From NCBI GenBank assembly GCA_938002085.1, contig CALLAT010000031.1:1-44368 (forward strand): a stretch of 44,368 nucleotides of DNA, given 5' to 3'. Under the pieces are notes generated by a model, which was not told the origin of the DNA, did not search any database, and saw nothing but the letters and a program-made list of their open reading frames with translations. Within the stretch, counting starts at the first letter, position 1. Each line of letters starts with the position of its first letter. Both the position numbers and the translations under genes were made by a program. Positions 32,941 through 41,600 of this stretch are shown here, in pieces. This stretch comes from an uncultured Pseudanabaenaceae cyanobacterium. Lineage in GTDB: Bacteria > Cyanobacteriota > Cyanobacteriia > PCC-9006 > JAAUQQ01.

Positions 32941-33756
32941 TTGGAAGATCGCATTCATCTAGACCACATTCGCATCGTCCTAGTCGAACCCGCAGGCCCC
33001 TTAAATGTGGGTTCGATCGCCAGGGTGATGAAAAATTTTGGTCTGGAACAACTGGTGCTCGTCAGGCCCCGATGCGATCGCCATGATCCCGAATCCCTCC
33101 AAATGGCCGTCCATGCCCGCGAACTCCTAGACAAGGCTCAAATCGTCGACAGCCTGCCCGCAGCCCTAGTGGGCATCGAACGCGCCATTGCCACCACCGG
33201 AGAAATCCACGACACCCCCACCCCCCTAGAGCCCCCCCGCCAAGTTTTACCCTGGCTCCTCAATCCATCCTCTTCCAAACCCAACGCTCCAGCCTTTCAA
33301 AGCGCCCTTATCTTTGGCCGCGAAGACCATGGCCTCTCCACCCAAGAACTGCATTACGCCCAGCGCCTCCTGCAAATCCCCAGTGACTCGGCCTATACCT
33401 CCCTCAACTTGGCCCAAGCTGTCGCCGTCTGCTGCTACGAGCTGAGCCAAATCGCAGCTATCTCCCCCGAGCAAAAGCCCAGCAGCTTACCAAGTTTCCA
33501 GCCCAATCTAGCGATCGCAGAGCCCGCAGCTGAAGATCGTCCCGCAACCCTAGAGGCCCTAGAGGGCTACTACAAACAGTGCGAATCGCTGCTTTTAGAA
33601 ATCGGCTACCTGCTCCCACATACAGCAGCCAGTCGCATGAAACGCTTTCGTCGTCTGTATCACAGAGCTCAACCCAGCAATCGCGAAGTCAAGATGTTGC
33701 GAGGAATTTTGCGCCAAATGCGCTGGGCTTTACACAATTTGCCCAGAAGCAAGTAG
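32941..33756 (+). CDS. TrmH-family RNA 2'-O-methyltransferase (TrmJ-like, SPOUT)
   Basis: A 271-residue enzyme using S-adenosylmethionine to methylate a ribose 2'-OH in tRNA. The SPOUT knot motifs are present: PLNVGSIARVMKNFGLEQLV (motif 1), ALIFGREDHGLSTQEL (motif 2) and YTSLNLAQAVAVCCYEL (motif 3), followed by a C-terminal extension with YYKQCESLLLEIGYL and MLRGILRQMRWAL as in TrmJ-type proteins, which modify position 32 of the anticodon loop. The start is TTG at 32941, with AGGAG (aactaggagaacagggcc) upstream; no ATG is available before the conserved HIRIVLVEPAG. Operon with the ABA4-like gene. Confidence 0.9.
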   Translation: MEDRIHLDHIRIVLVEPAGPLNVGSIARVMKNFGLEQLVLVRPRCDRHDPESLQMAVHARELLDKAQIVDSLPAALVGIERAIATTGEIHDTPTPLEPPRQVLPWLLNPSSSKPNAPAFQSALIFGREDHGLSTQELHYAQRLLQIPSDSAYTSLNLAQAVAVCCYELSQIAAISPEQKPSSLPSFQPNLAIAEPAAEDRPATLEALEGYYKQCESLLLEIGYLLPHTAASRMKRFRRLYHRAQPSNREVKMLRGILRQMRWALHNLPRSK

Positions 33757-33986
33757 AGTATGGGCTACCTGAGTGGCGGGAGGAGCTATACCCCCTGGTA
33801 CTTATGGCTACGAGTCAGGCAGTATGGAGACCCTACCCAGGGAATTCGCCTTTCATTTCACCCTATATATAGGTGAACTGAAAAACTAATCCCGATGCTG
33901 GACCAACCCATTGACCTTGTCCAAGGCCAGTCATAGGTTTCCAGCAAAACTGTGATATTCCTTGTTAAACATCGGTGTGGCTATCT

Positions 33987-35657
33987 ATGGTGCTGGATGG
34001 AAGAAATCGACCGCAAACGCGTAATGCGCGACGACCAAATGGTCGCCGTGAAAAGTTGCAAGTGGTTTCTTCTAGCCGTCGTGAGAATCGCAAATCGACA
34101 TCGGCCTCCCCAAACAGCCCTAGAGCGACTCGATTGAGCGTTGTCTCCGACCCCGTTCCAGCCCCGCGCAGCATTGACCGCTCCAATCGACGTCGCCGCA
34201 TCGAAGAAGCTTCCCAGACTCGACGTCAGCCTGGGCTTCGCTCCCCAAAGGCCAGTCGCCTCGAAGGTCGATTGGGAAAAGCAGAACGTACATCTAAAAA
34301 TCGTCGCCAACGGAATGCTGCTCGAAAGCGTTCTGGTCTATTGTCACAATCAACGACGGGCCAAACAGGCCTAGGACTACGTTCCCCCCATCAGAAAAGT
34401 GCCAATGTCGGTGCTGGCCTCACCCCAAATTCGCTGTCCCAGCGGGGCCAAACAGGAACAATCAGCCAAGGTCGTAGTTCTGACCTCAGTCGTCGTCGCA
34501 ATCGCCGTGGAAGCCTCGCCCGTCGTCGTGCTCCAGGCAGCCGTGCAGAGAAATGGAAACAGCGTCAACAACAACTGCACCCCCGTCCCGTCTCGCCACC
34601 GGTTTCTCCCCTCACCTATGTTCTGCGCCTACTGATTGTGGGTGTGGGCCTGGGCGTGATTGCAGGCACGGTATTGGCTTCCATTGACCCCAGCCTGCGC
34701 TACGAGCCCACAACAGCCGAAACGGCTGCGATGGAAACAGTGAAGAAGCCTCCCTCTACGGAACTGGCCCTCAAACGCGAGATGCCTGCCCTCACCACTC
34801 AACTCCAAGGGCTTATTAACCAGAATGAAGGCCTAACCGCTGGAGTAATGGTGGTCGACCTGGAACGCGAAAGTTATTCCTCTATTAATGCCAATCGCCA
34901 GTTCGCTTCAGCCAGCACAATCAAGCTCCCCATTCTCGTGGCGCTCCTAGAAGAAGCCGATGCGGGCCAGGTCAGCATGGACGAATCACTGACGATGGCC
35001 TTGGAAGACATTGCGAATGAAGCAGGGGAAATGCAGTTTCAGCCCCCTGGCACTCAGTTCTCTGTGTTGGAAACCGCCACGGAGATGATTCGCATTAGCG
35101 ATAACACTGCGACAAATTTATTGATTAAGCGCCTGGGGGGAATGACGCTACTCAATGAGCGCTTCCGCTCTTGGGGCCTCAAGCAAACGGCCTTGCAAAA
35201 CATGCTGCCAGACCTGGGGGGTACCAATACCATTTCTCCCAAGGACTTGGTGACGTTGCTGGGGCGTGTCAATCGCGGGGATATTTTGTCAGCGGCGGGG
35301 CGCGATCGCCTCTTCCAAATCCTCCAAACCACCGAAACCAACGAGCTGCTGCCCATGGGTATTGGCCCCGGCGCCACCATCGCCCATAAGACCGGCAACA
35401 TCGGCAAGTCCATCGGCGACGTGGGCCTCGTGCAAATGCCCAGCGGCAAGAATTACCTGATGATGGCCATGGTGGAGCGGCCCCATGGTGACCTGAGAGC
35501 CGATGAATTGATTCGCAATTTGTCTTGGGAGACCTATCAGTTCCTAGAGTCCACGGAGCAAAAATCCCAGCAGACGGTGCCACCCAACGTGCCGCGCTCC
35601 AATATTGCAGGCGAAAATCTAGAGCTAGATTCTTCCATCATGAGCACCGAGCAGTAG
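33987..35657 (+). CDS. Membrane-anchored beta-lactamase-fold serine hydrolase with an Arg-rich N-terminal tail
   Basis: About 556 residues from the ATG at 33987 (GTG at 33975 also possible). The first ~205 residues are Arg/Ser-rich and unstructured, with about 43 Arg and blocks such as SNRRRRIEE and LSRRRNRRGSLARRRAPGSR. One membrane span follows (about 209-233). The outer part is a class A-type domain with SxxK (Ser 310-Thr-Ile-Lys 313), SDN (371-373) and KTG (468-470). The Glu of the omega loop used by true class A beta-lactamases (ExxLN) is not seen, so hydrolysis of beta-lactams is doubtful and a peptidoglycan role likelier; this is inference. It lies 230 bases after the TrmH-family gene. 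Confidence 0.82.
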   Translation: MVLDGRNRPQTRNARRPNGRREKLQVVSSSRRENRKSTSASPNSPRATRLSVVSDPVPAPRSIDRSNRRRRIEEASQTRRQPGLRSPKASRLEGRLGKAERTSKNRRQRNAARKRSGLLSQSTTGQTGLGLRSPHQKSANVGAGLTPNSLSQRGQTGTISQGRSSDLSRRRNRRGSLARRRAPGSRAEKWKQRQQQLHPRPVSPPVSPLTYVLRLLIVGVGLGVIAGTVLASIDPSLRYEPTTAETAAMETVKKPPSTELALKREMPALTTQLQGLINQNEGLTAGVMVVDLERESYSSINANRQFASASTIKLPILVALLEEADAGQVSMDESLTMALEDIANEAGEMQFQPPGTQFSVLETATEMIRISDNTATNLLIKRLGGMTLLNERFRSWGLKQTALQNMLPDLGGTNTISPKDLVTLLGRVNRGDILSAAGRDRLFQILQTTETNELLPMGIGPGATIAHKTGNIGKSIGDVGLVQMPSGKNYLMMAMVERPHGDLRADELIRNLSWETYQFLESTEQKSQQTVPPNVPRSNIAGENLELDSSIMSTEQ

Positions 35658-35728
35658 CTTGAGCGGGGAAGAATCCGTAGTCTTAAAATCCCCAGCTCAC
35701 TATTTAAGCAATGCACTTCTAAAGCCAA

Positions 35729-36562
35729 CTAGCCAATCACCCCAGTCAATGGCGAACTCGCACTGGCATAGGCTTTGACGGGAATGCGTCCAGCTTGATA
35801 CGCCAATCTGCCTGCTTCTGCTGCCATGCCCATGGCCTTTGCCATCGCGGGTGGATTTTGGGCCTGGGCGATCGCCGTATTAATCAGCAACGCATCCGCC
35901 CCCAGCTCCATCGCCGCCGCCGCCTCACTGGGCGTACCGATCCCTGCATCCACCACCACCGGGATATTGGCATTCTCAACAATGATGCGGATATTCGCCG
36001 TATTTTGAATGCCCTGGCCCGAGCCAATGGGAGATCCCAGGGGCATCACCGTTGCGCAGCCAACCTCTTCCAGTCGCTTCGCCAACAGGGGATCAGCATT
36101 GATATAGGGCAACACCGCAAAGCCTTCCTTTACCAACTGCTCCGCAGCTTCCAGCGTTCCGATGGGATCGGGCAGCAAATACTTGGCATCGGGGATCACT
36201 TCCAGCTTGACAAAGTTGTTGTCTTCTTGCCCCAGCAGCTTCGCCATTTCTCGGCCTAGGCGGGCCACTCGCACCGCATCCTCAGCTGTTTTACAGCCTG
36301 CGGTATTCGGCAACATCCAGACAGTCTTCCAGTCCAAGGCTTCCGCCAGACCTTCATGACCCGGAGCTTGGGTTTGCACACGGCGCACAGCCACGGTGAC
36401 GATTTCGCAACCGCTGGCTTCAATGCTGTTGCGCATGTCATCGAAGTTACGGTACTTACCGCTGCCGGTCATTAGCCGGGACTTAAAGCGACGCCCCGCA
36501 ATCACTAACTGATCTTGAGGGGCAGGTTGAGATTTAGCAGGAGGATGTTCGAGGGTCTGCAT
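35729..36562 (-). CDS. thiG: Thiazole synthase
   Basis: Builds the thiazole ring of thiamine from deoxyxylulose phosphate, dehydroglycine and ThiS thiocarboxylate. A TIM-barrel enzyme of 277 residues. Motifs: [37 protein letters not shown] (the Schiff-base Lys), [32 protein letters not shown] and [16 protein letters not shown]. The ATG at 36562 was chosen; a TTG at 36631 would add 23 residues without homology. In some cyanobacteria thiO is fused in front of thiG; here thiG stands alone and no other thiamine gene is adjacent. Confidence 0.95.
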   Translation of the reverse strand: MQTLEHPPAKSQPAPQDQLVIAGRRFKSRLMTGSGKYRNFDDMRNSIEASGCEIVTVAVRRVQTQAPGHEGLAEALDWKTVWMLPNTAGCKTAEDAVRVARLGREMAKLLGQEDNNFVKLEVIPDAKYLLPDPIGTLEAAEQLVKEGFAVLPYINADPLLAKRLEEVGCATVMPLGSPIGSGQGIQNTANIRIIVENANIPVVVDAGIGTPSEAAAAMELGADALLINTAIAQAQNPPAMAKAMGMAAEAGRLAYQAGRIPVKAYASASSPLTGVIG

Positions 36563-36744
36563 GGCATTGACAAGGTTAAAACCTTGGGGAAGTCCTGAGG
36601 GGAGGTTCTGGCTAAAGCGATTGCAAAGCAAGCTTCCTGCGGAATCGCTCCCGGTCTTCTATGGTTGCACTTGAATCTGATTCTGGAGACGCTTCGTTGC
36701 CTTCTGAGGTGAATCGTCGAATTTTGCAATATGGCTGGGCCGAG

Positions 36745-37359
36745 CTAAGCCTTTGTCGCAATGCCTTGGTACATAAAGCCAGCAACCTTAGGTAGGCGAT
36801 CGCCATAAAACGTCTGATAATCCACCTGAGCAAACTGCGACTTCACCAGCGCCGCAATATCTCGGTCCAAATGGCAACCATCACCGATCATCTTCTGGAT
36901 CGGTGTCAGTCTCCTTTGCCAAGGTTGGAGTTTGGGCTCATCGGACAAGCCATGCTCAATAAAGAAGAACTTGCCGCCCGGGCGCAAAACACGATGGATT
37001 TCGGCGATCGCCCCTGCCACATCAGGAATACTGCAAAGCACCCAAGTACTCACCACACTGTCAAAGCTGTCATCAGCCATGGGCAATGACTCCCCGCTCA
37101 AACAATGATGGGTCACAGCCACCCCGCTGGCATCAATCCGCTTCTGGGCCAACTGATTAACACCTGGATTAGGATCCACCGTAGCCAGCTGTTTAACTTC
37201 GGCGGGGTAATAATCCAAGTTCAATCCCGTACCAAAACCAATCTCTAAGACATCGCCCGTTACATCTCTCAGCAAGGCCTTACGGTACCTGGGAAAGGGC
37301 TCTACGCCCATCGCCACATCTAGCAAACGGGGGAAAAAGAATTGTGAGTAGAGCTTCAT
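36745..37359 (-). CDS. Class I SAM-dependent methyltransferase
   Basis: A 204-residue methyltransferase of the UbiE/Methyltransf_11 type. Motif I is DVLEIGFGTGLNLDYYP, followed by LATVDPNPG (acidic end of strand 2), DSFDSVVSTWVLCSIPD, AEIHRVLRPGGKFFFIEHGL and the C-terminal region RDIAALVKSQFAQV. The N-terminus MKLYSQFFFPRLLDVAMG resembles the group of small methyltransferases related to METTL7. The substrate (lipid, quinone, thiol or other) is unknown. It lies upstream of thiG on the same strand with about 180 bases between; a functional link is not evident. Confidence 0.88.
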   Translation of the reverse strand: MKLYSQFFFPRLLDVAMGVEPFPRYRKALLRDVTGDVLEIGFGTGLNLDYYPAEVKQLATVDPNPGVNQLAQKRIDASGVAVTHHCLSGESLPMADDSFDSVVSTWVLCSIPDVAGAIAEIHRVLRPGGKFFFIEHGLSDEPKLQPWQRRLTPIQKMIGDGCHLDRDIAALVKSQFAQVDYQTFYGDRLPKVAGFMYQGIATKA

Positions 37360-37564
37360 GGGCTGCCCAGATCCGGCCTTACAATCAACGTGGGATGTCC
37401 TTTGACCTTAGCGTAGCGCTGCCCAAGATTCCTGGAATACCTCTGGGACTTTTCTTTCGAGAACGCTACTCTCGCTGGCCCCAAGTCTCAGAGAATGGTT
37501 GGTCCCCAGGCCGTAGCTATTTCCCTGTCCAAGACCAGCGATGCTCCATCTTTTTTCGCGCGCT

Positions 37565-38239
37565 ATGACTTCTCAACCCATGGATCTGTCCCAAATCAGG
37601 GTGAGTCTCGACAGTGACGACTCCCAGGAGCGCATGCGGGCCATCACAGCCCTTCGTAGTTACGACGCAGAAACCGCCGTGCCGCTGTTGTGCGACAAGC
37701 TAGAGGACCCCGAGTTCCTAGTGCGTTCCTTTATTGCAATGGGCTTAGGCCGTAAACGAACGCCCCAAGCGTTTGAGGCTTTACAGCTACTTCTCGATGA
37801 TGCGGATGCCAATGTCCGTGCGGAGGCAGCTAGCGCCCTGGCACTCTACGGCGATCGCGCCCTGGCTCGCCTGTTGGCAATGTTTGAGCAGGATCAACAT
37901 TGGCTCGTTCGCCGCAGCATCCTGGCAGCCCTGGGGGAGATGGAAGCTCCGGCTCCCCTCTATCGTCTGTGTGTCGCAGCGGCTCGTGACAGCGACCTCA
38001 CTGTCCGGGAAGCCACAGCTTTAACCCTCGCGAGATTTGCAGGCACCGAGTACCAAACCTCTGCCCTAGACCATCTGCTCAAGTTTGCCAAAGCCGACGA
38101 AGCCATGGTCAGGGCAGCAGCAGCTCGCTCCCTGCGTCACTATGACCTACACCAAGCCAGAGAAGCCCTGACTCAACTCCACGAAGATGACGACCATCGG
38201 GTGATTGCGGCGGTGCTAGAAGGCCTAGTAGAAAACTAG
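37565..38239 (+). CDS. HEAT-repeat protein (phycobilin lyase-like)
   Basis: A 224-residue all-helical protein from ATG at 37565 (an ATG at 37541 would add eight residues). It consists of about six HEAT/PBS-lyase repeats of roughly 31 residues, for example PEFLVRSFIAMGLGRKRTPQ, DANVRAEAASALALYGDRA, EAMVRAAAARSLRHYDLHQA. Cyanobacterial proteins of this build include chromophore lyases (CpcE/CpcF) and phycobilisome degradation factors (NblB), but many are only scaffolds. No phycobilisome gene is near, so the partner is unknown. It ends 24 bases from the convergent pentapeptide-repeat gene. Confidence 0.85.
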   Translation: MTSQPMDLSQIRVSLDSDDSQERMRAITALRSYDAETAVPLLCDKLEDPEFLVRSFIAMGLGRKRTPQAFEALQLLLDDADANVRAEAASALALYGDRALARLLAMFEQDQHWLVRRSILAALGEMEAPAPLYRLCVAAARDSDLTVREATALTLARFAGTEYQTSALDHLLKFAKADEAMVRAAAARSLRHYDLHQAREALTQLHEDDDHRVIAAVLEGLVEN

Positions 38240-38263
38240 GCCCCAACGATAATACAGCCGCGA

Positions 38264-38728
38264 CTAGGTATGAACCGTTCCATCGGGCATAACCGTGCGG
38301 TTGAGGATTGCCCCAGCCAAATTGGTACCGTTCAAGACGGCATCTTTTAGATTTGCCCCAGTCAGATCTGCCCCAGCCAATTCTGCTTCGGTCAAGTCTG
38401 CCCCAACTAGAAATGCACCATTCAACTTGGCACCTTGCAGCAGAGCCTGATTTAGGTTGGCATGCCAAAAATTACCTGCTGCCAGGTTGGTTTGACTCAA
38501 ATCAGCTCGGCGCAAGTTAGCCCAGCTAAAGTTGGTTTGATTGAGATTGGCACCGTTTAGGACCACCTCTTCTAGCTGAGTGCCGCTGAGATTTGCGCCC
38601 TGAAGATTCGGCCCTGAGGTGACCGGCTTGCTATTGCGCATCACAACGCGAGTAAAAATTCGAGTTCCCGTAGCGTATTGCTGTAGAAACATCACGATGC
38701 GCTCTTGAATGGGCTGAGTTGACCCCAT
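38264..38728 (-). CDS. Pentapeptide-repeat protein
   Basis: A 154-residue protein. After an N-terminal segment of about 40 residues (MGSTQPIQERIVMFLQQYAT) come roughly 20 copies of the A(D/N)LXX pentapeptide, such as LQGANLSGTQLEEVVLNGAN and LVGADLTEAELAGADLTGAN, which fold into a right-handed quadrilateral beta-helix. No signal peptide. Such proteins are very common in cyanobacteria and have no general function. The ATG at 38728 starts the conserved N-terminal segment. Convergent with the HEAT-repeat gene. Confidence 0.9.
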   Translation of the reverse strand: MGSTQPIQERIVMFLQQYATGTRIFTRVVMRNSKPVTSGPNLQGANLSGTQLEEVVLNGANLNQTNFSWANLRRADLSQTNLAAGNFWHANLNQALLQGAKLNGAFLVGADLTEAELAGADLTGANLKDAVLNGTNLAGAILNRTVMPDGTVHT

Positions 38729-39421
38729 GGTGTTCTGCTGTTCCTAAGGAACGCGTGCGATCTACGGAGAAGCAATGATTGGTCTCAGCCAAAAGGCTCA
38801 TGCTGCCCAGGCAGACAGAATAGAGAACACAATCTAAGTTGAGCCGAGAGAGGAGGGCACCTTGCACTCAACCCTTAGGAGCCTCAATCGAGGCATGCCA
38901 CAGGGAAGTGGTGAGAGAGGAGGGGAGCACAGAGTAGGATCAAACCGCGTTGTGGAGGCAACCTAAGCAAGCTAAAAATGGCACCTAGGCATCCCACCCA
39001 CGCATCTGGCAGCTATCTCCGTCAGCAGGAGTTGGCCAAATCAGCCTTCCATCACTGCTCCGTCCATTTAGAATGCCCAGCTCATCAAGGGGAGAGGCGA
39101 TCGCCAACGAGACAATAGGGCCAAACCGATGACTTTAATATTCTTCCAAAACGCCAAATACTGTCCCGAGGAAGTTCTAGAGCTCTGTAAAAATCAGGAC
39201 AAGACTATATATTTCTAGTGCTTGCCCCAGAGCAAAATCAAAACTGGACTCTGCAGCTCATACCAAAGCCAGCCGATACTGTACGGAGCTTCCTTTTTGC
39301 TCCCAAAGGATGTATATGCGACACATCAAACCTGTAGAAACCCTTAAGCCAGTTTTAGAAAACACATGCATATGGAGTATATTTAACTACGTTAGAGATT
39401 TATGCCGGAGGCATCGGCCCC
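38729..39421. other. 693-base intergenic region, no recognised gene
   Basis: Between divergent genes. The left third is the leader of the pentapeptide-repeat gene. A candidate promoter for the 62-aa gene is at 39355-39383. Nothing else was recognised; no tRNA or strong hairpin was seen. Confidence 0.4.
39355..39383 (+). promoter_or_regulatory. Candidate sigma70-type promoter of the 62-aa gene
   Basis: TTAGAA, a 17-base spacer and TATATT, about 39 bases before the ATG. The -10 fits well, the -35 poorly. Confidence 0.35.
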
Positions 39422-39610
39422 ATGGCCATTGATATCAACCCCACTGCTGAAGCGTCCTATGCACGCACGCTCATGAGTCGTGGTTGTCCCAAAACGTTGG
39501 CGATACAAGTAGCAAATATTTTGGCCCACACCCCTGATACTGCGAGGCTTTCTCCCTATGAGGAGGGTTTAGTTAAGCAGGCCTATTCCTATACGGTGGA
39601 ATGCGCATAG
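39422..39610 (+). CDS. Small conserved-looking protein, unknown function
   Basis: A 62-residue soluble protein, MAIDINPTAEASYARTLMSR at the start, then GCPKTLAIQVANILAHTPDT. It has a good ribosome binding site (CCGGAGGCATCGGCCCCATG) and its own candidate promoter. Two helices are likely, with Cys 22 and Cys 61. No domain recognised. It stands alone between divergent and convergent genes. Confidence 0.62.
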   Translation: MAIDINPTAEASYARTLMSRGCPKTLAIQVANILAHTPDTARLSPYEEGLVKQAYSYTVECA

Positions 39611-39768
39611 CCGTTCCGCATCAGTTTGTGGCACATCTATAGATGGGATTGCTTGGGTTGTCAAAACAACTGTTTGGGCTTGAACAAATATCCCAGATTC
39701 CATGGATGATTCTGGGCTATTCCGCTTCAGATATTGTTCGTTCGGGTGGAAAGCGGCTTTTGTTACAA

Positions 39769-39803
39769 CAAGCGAGGGCCCTTAAGATGGGAGCCCTCGC
39801 TTG
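39769..39803 (-). terminator. Hairpin after gshB
   Basis: CAAGCGAGGGC (39769-39779) pairs with GCCCTCGCTTG (39793-39803), just after the gshB stop. The minus-strand continuation TTGTAACAAAAG has no T-run, so this may be a weak terminator. Confidence 0.5.
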
Positions 39804-39816
39804 CAATCGCCATCCT

Positions 39817-40797
39817 TCATCCCTGCACGAGCTTACTGTGGTTTTCAGCTAGCCAAGTCATAACGTTTTCACCTAAGCGAACGTCATTGAGACGGTCAAT
39901 TTCACGAATTCCCGTGGGACTGGTGACATTGACTTCCGTCAGGTAACCACCAATGACATCTAAACCAACAAAGTAGAGACCATCCCGACGCAATGCAGGG
40001 GCAACTAATTCACAAATTTCGCGATCGCGGTCTGTAATCGCGGTTGCATCAGCACGACCTCCCACAGCCATATTGCCGCGAAACTCATCCCCGGAAGGCA
40101 CACGGTTTACAGCTCCAATAGGAGTGCCGTTAAGCATAATGATGCGCTTATCTCCATCGCTGGCAGCAGGGAGATAGGCCTGAACCATGACGGGAAGGCT
40201 CTCCCGCTGGGTACTCAACTCGATCATGGAATTGAGATTGCGATCGCCCTTTTCCAAAAACAGGATCCCTTCTCCCCCCTTGCCATCCAGGGGCTTCATC
40301 ACGACCCGGCCCTGTTGCTCAACAAATTGAAGGATGTCGCTTTTCCGTCCACTGACAATCGTTGTAGGCATCACCGCTTGGAACTGCAACGCATACATTT
40401 TTTCATTGGCCTTACGCAGTCCATCAGGGGCATTGAGGACTAGCGTCTTGGCAGCATCAACATAGTCAAGAATATAGGTGGCATAGAGATAGGCATCATT
40501 CGCTGGAGGATCCTTGCGCATGAAAACTGCCTGCATCTCACTCAAGGGCAAAAGCTGGGACTCACTCAGCTCATACCAGTCTTCGACCGCTTGCCAATGT
40601 CCATCAATCAACTCTACGGGCTTCAGTTGCACTTGCTGCAGGGGAGCATGGGCCTCTCCGTTAATCACGCTGAGCCAACGGGCCTCAGTAATCCAAACCT
40701 CATGGCCCAAAATCTGTGCTGCTTCCATCATGGCAACACTGCTGTCATGGCCAGGATCTAGAAGATGAATGGGGTCAATGATAAAGGCAAGTTTCAC
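39817..40797 (-). CDS. gshB: Glutathione synthetase
   Basis: Joins glycine to gamma-glutamylcysteine using ATP, the second step of glutathione synthesis. A 326-residue ATP-grasp enzyme with the start MKLAFIIDPIHLLDPGHDSS, MRKDPPANDAYLYATYILD, VVMKPLDGKGGEGILFLEKG (ATP-grasp), GDKRIIMLNGTPIGAVNRVP, RGNMAVGG and VGLDVIGGYLTEVNVTSPTG, all standard for bacterial GshB. The start is GTG at 40797. The glutaredoxin gene lies upstream on the same strand, a pairing common in cyanobacteria, though a 231-base gap with a hairpin separates them. Confidence 0.96.
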   Translation of the reverse strand: MKLAFIIDPIHLLDPGHDSSVAMMEAAQILGHEVWITEARWLSVINGEAHAPLQQVQLKPVELIDGHWQAVEDWYELSESQLLPLSEMQAVFMRKDPPANDAYLYATYILDYVDAAKTLVLNAPDGLRKANEKMYALQFQAVMPTTIVSGRKSDILQFVEQQGRVVMKPLDGKGGEGILFLEKGDRNLNSMIELSTQRESLPVMVQAYLPAASDGDKRIIMLNGTPIGAVNRVPSGDEFRGNMAVGGRADATAITDRDREICELVAPALRRDGLYFVGLDVIGGYLTEVNVTSPTGIREIDRLNDVRLGENVMTWLAENHSKLVQG

Positions 40798-40914
40798 GGT
40801 AAACAGAAGATAGAACGTTAGAGCATGACAGCCTAAGGGATCAGCTCAGGGTCTCAATCCCCTACCAGCATGTCGTCTTAAGCATTGCGATGCAGGGGCC
40901 AATACAGCATGACA

Positions 40915-40957
40915 GATCAAAGCGGGGTTGAACCATTGTCCAAGCCCCGCTTTGATC
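40915..40957. repeat. Inverted repeat between grxC and gshB
   Basis: GATCAAAGCGGGG (40915-40927) pairs with CCCCGCTTTGATC (40945-40957) over a 17-base loop that can pair further. It could modulate read-through from grxC into gshB. Confidence 0.6.
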
Positions 40958-41028
40958 TATGTTTTTGATTCGGCAGAACGGTTGCTCTCAACCATCAAGC
41001 CTAATCCCAGAATCCCGACGGGATGGCG

Positions 41029-41289
41029 CTAAGCCAACATGGGGTCTAGTTCTCCTTTACGGTCTAGCGCGTGGATGTCATCACAACCACCAACATGCTC
41101 ACCTTCAATAAAGATTTGGGGAACGCTGCGCTTGCCCCCTGTCTTCTCAGCCATTTGACTGCGGGCAGCTTCATCACCATCAATGGCGTATTCGGTGTAC
41201 TCCACACCTTTGCTGTCGAGTAATGCCTTTGCACGAATGCAAAATGGGCAAGTACGCCAGGTGTAGATTTCAACTTGCTTGGTGGCCAT
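41029..41289 (-). CDS. grxC: Glutaredoxin 3
   Basis: An 86-residue dithiol glutaredoxin that reduces disulfides with glutathione. The active site CPFC is at about residues 14-17 (IYTWRTCPFCIRAKALLDSK); KRSVPQIFIEGEHVGGCDD holds the cis-Pro and glutathione-binding Gly-Gly. The ATG at 41289 follows AGGAG (TTAGGAGCAGCAATG); the longer frame to 41370 is not needed. Downstream gshB makes its cofactor. Confidence 0.95.
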   Translation of the reverse strand: MATKQVEIYTWRTCPFCIRAKALLDSKGVEYTEYAIDGDEAARSQMAEKTGGKRSVPQIFIEGEHVGGCDDIHALDRKGELDPMLA

Positions 41290-41427
41290 TGCTGCTCCTA
41301 ATGAAACCGTCGAGGACGAATTATTACAAACTGTATCGTCCTCTATTGTAGTCAGTCTGAGCCGCTTCAACAGCGAATATTTGCAATAGCGATCGCTCCA
41401 GCAATATGCGAGTTAGAACATAGCCAA

Positions 41428-41479
41428 ACCGCCTTGGCTGGCACAGTACTCACCAAAGCACTGTGCCAGCCAAGGCGGT
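41428..41479. repeat. 20-bp perfect hairpin between the PEP-CTERM gene and grxC
   Basis: ACCGCCTTGGCTGGCACAGT and its exact inverse flank a 12-base loop. It lies 121 bases downstream of the PEP-CTERM stop and 139 bases upstream of grxC. There is no T-run, so a simple terminator role is unsure. Confidence 0.75.
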
Positions 41480-41600
41480 AGTGGGATGCCCTACGAGACA
41501 GACTGAATAAATATTCTCTCAGAAGCATCCAAAGTCAAGAACCCAGTTCAGAGGCGACGAGACCAACCGAAGTCATAAACCCGCCGCCCCAAGTGAAAAC

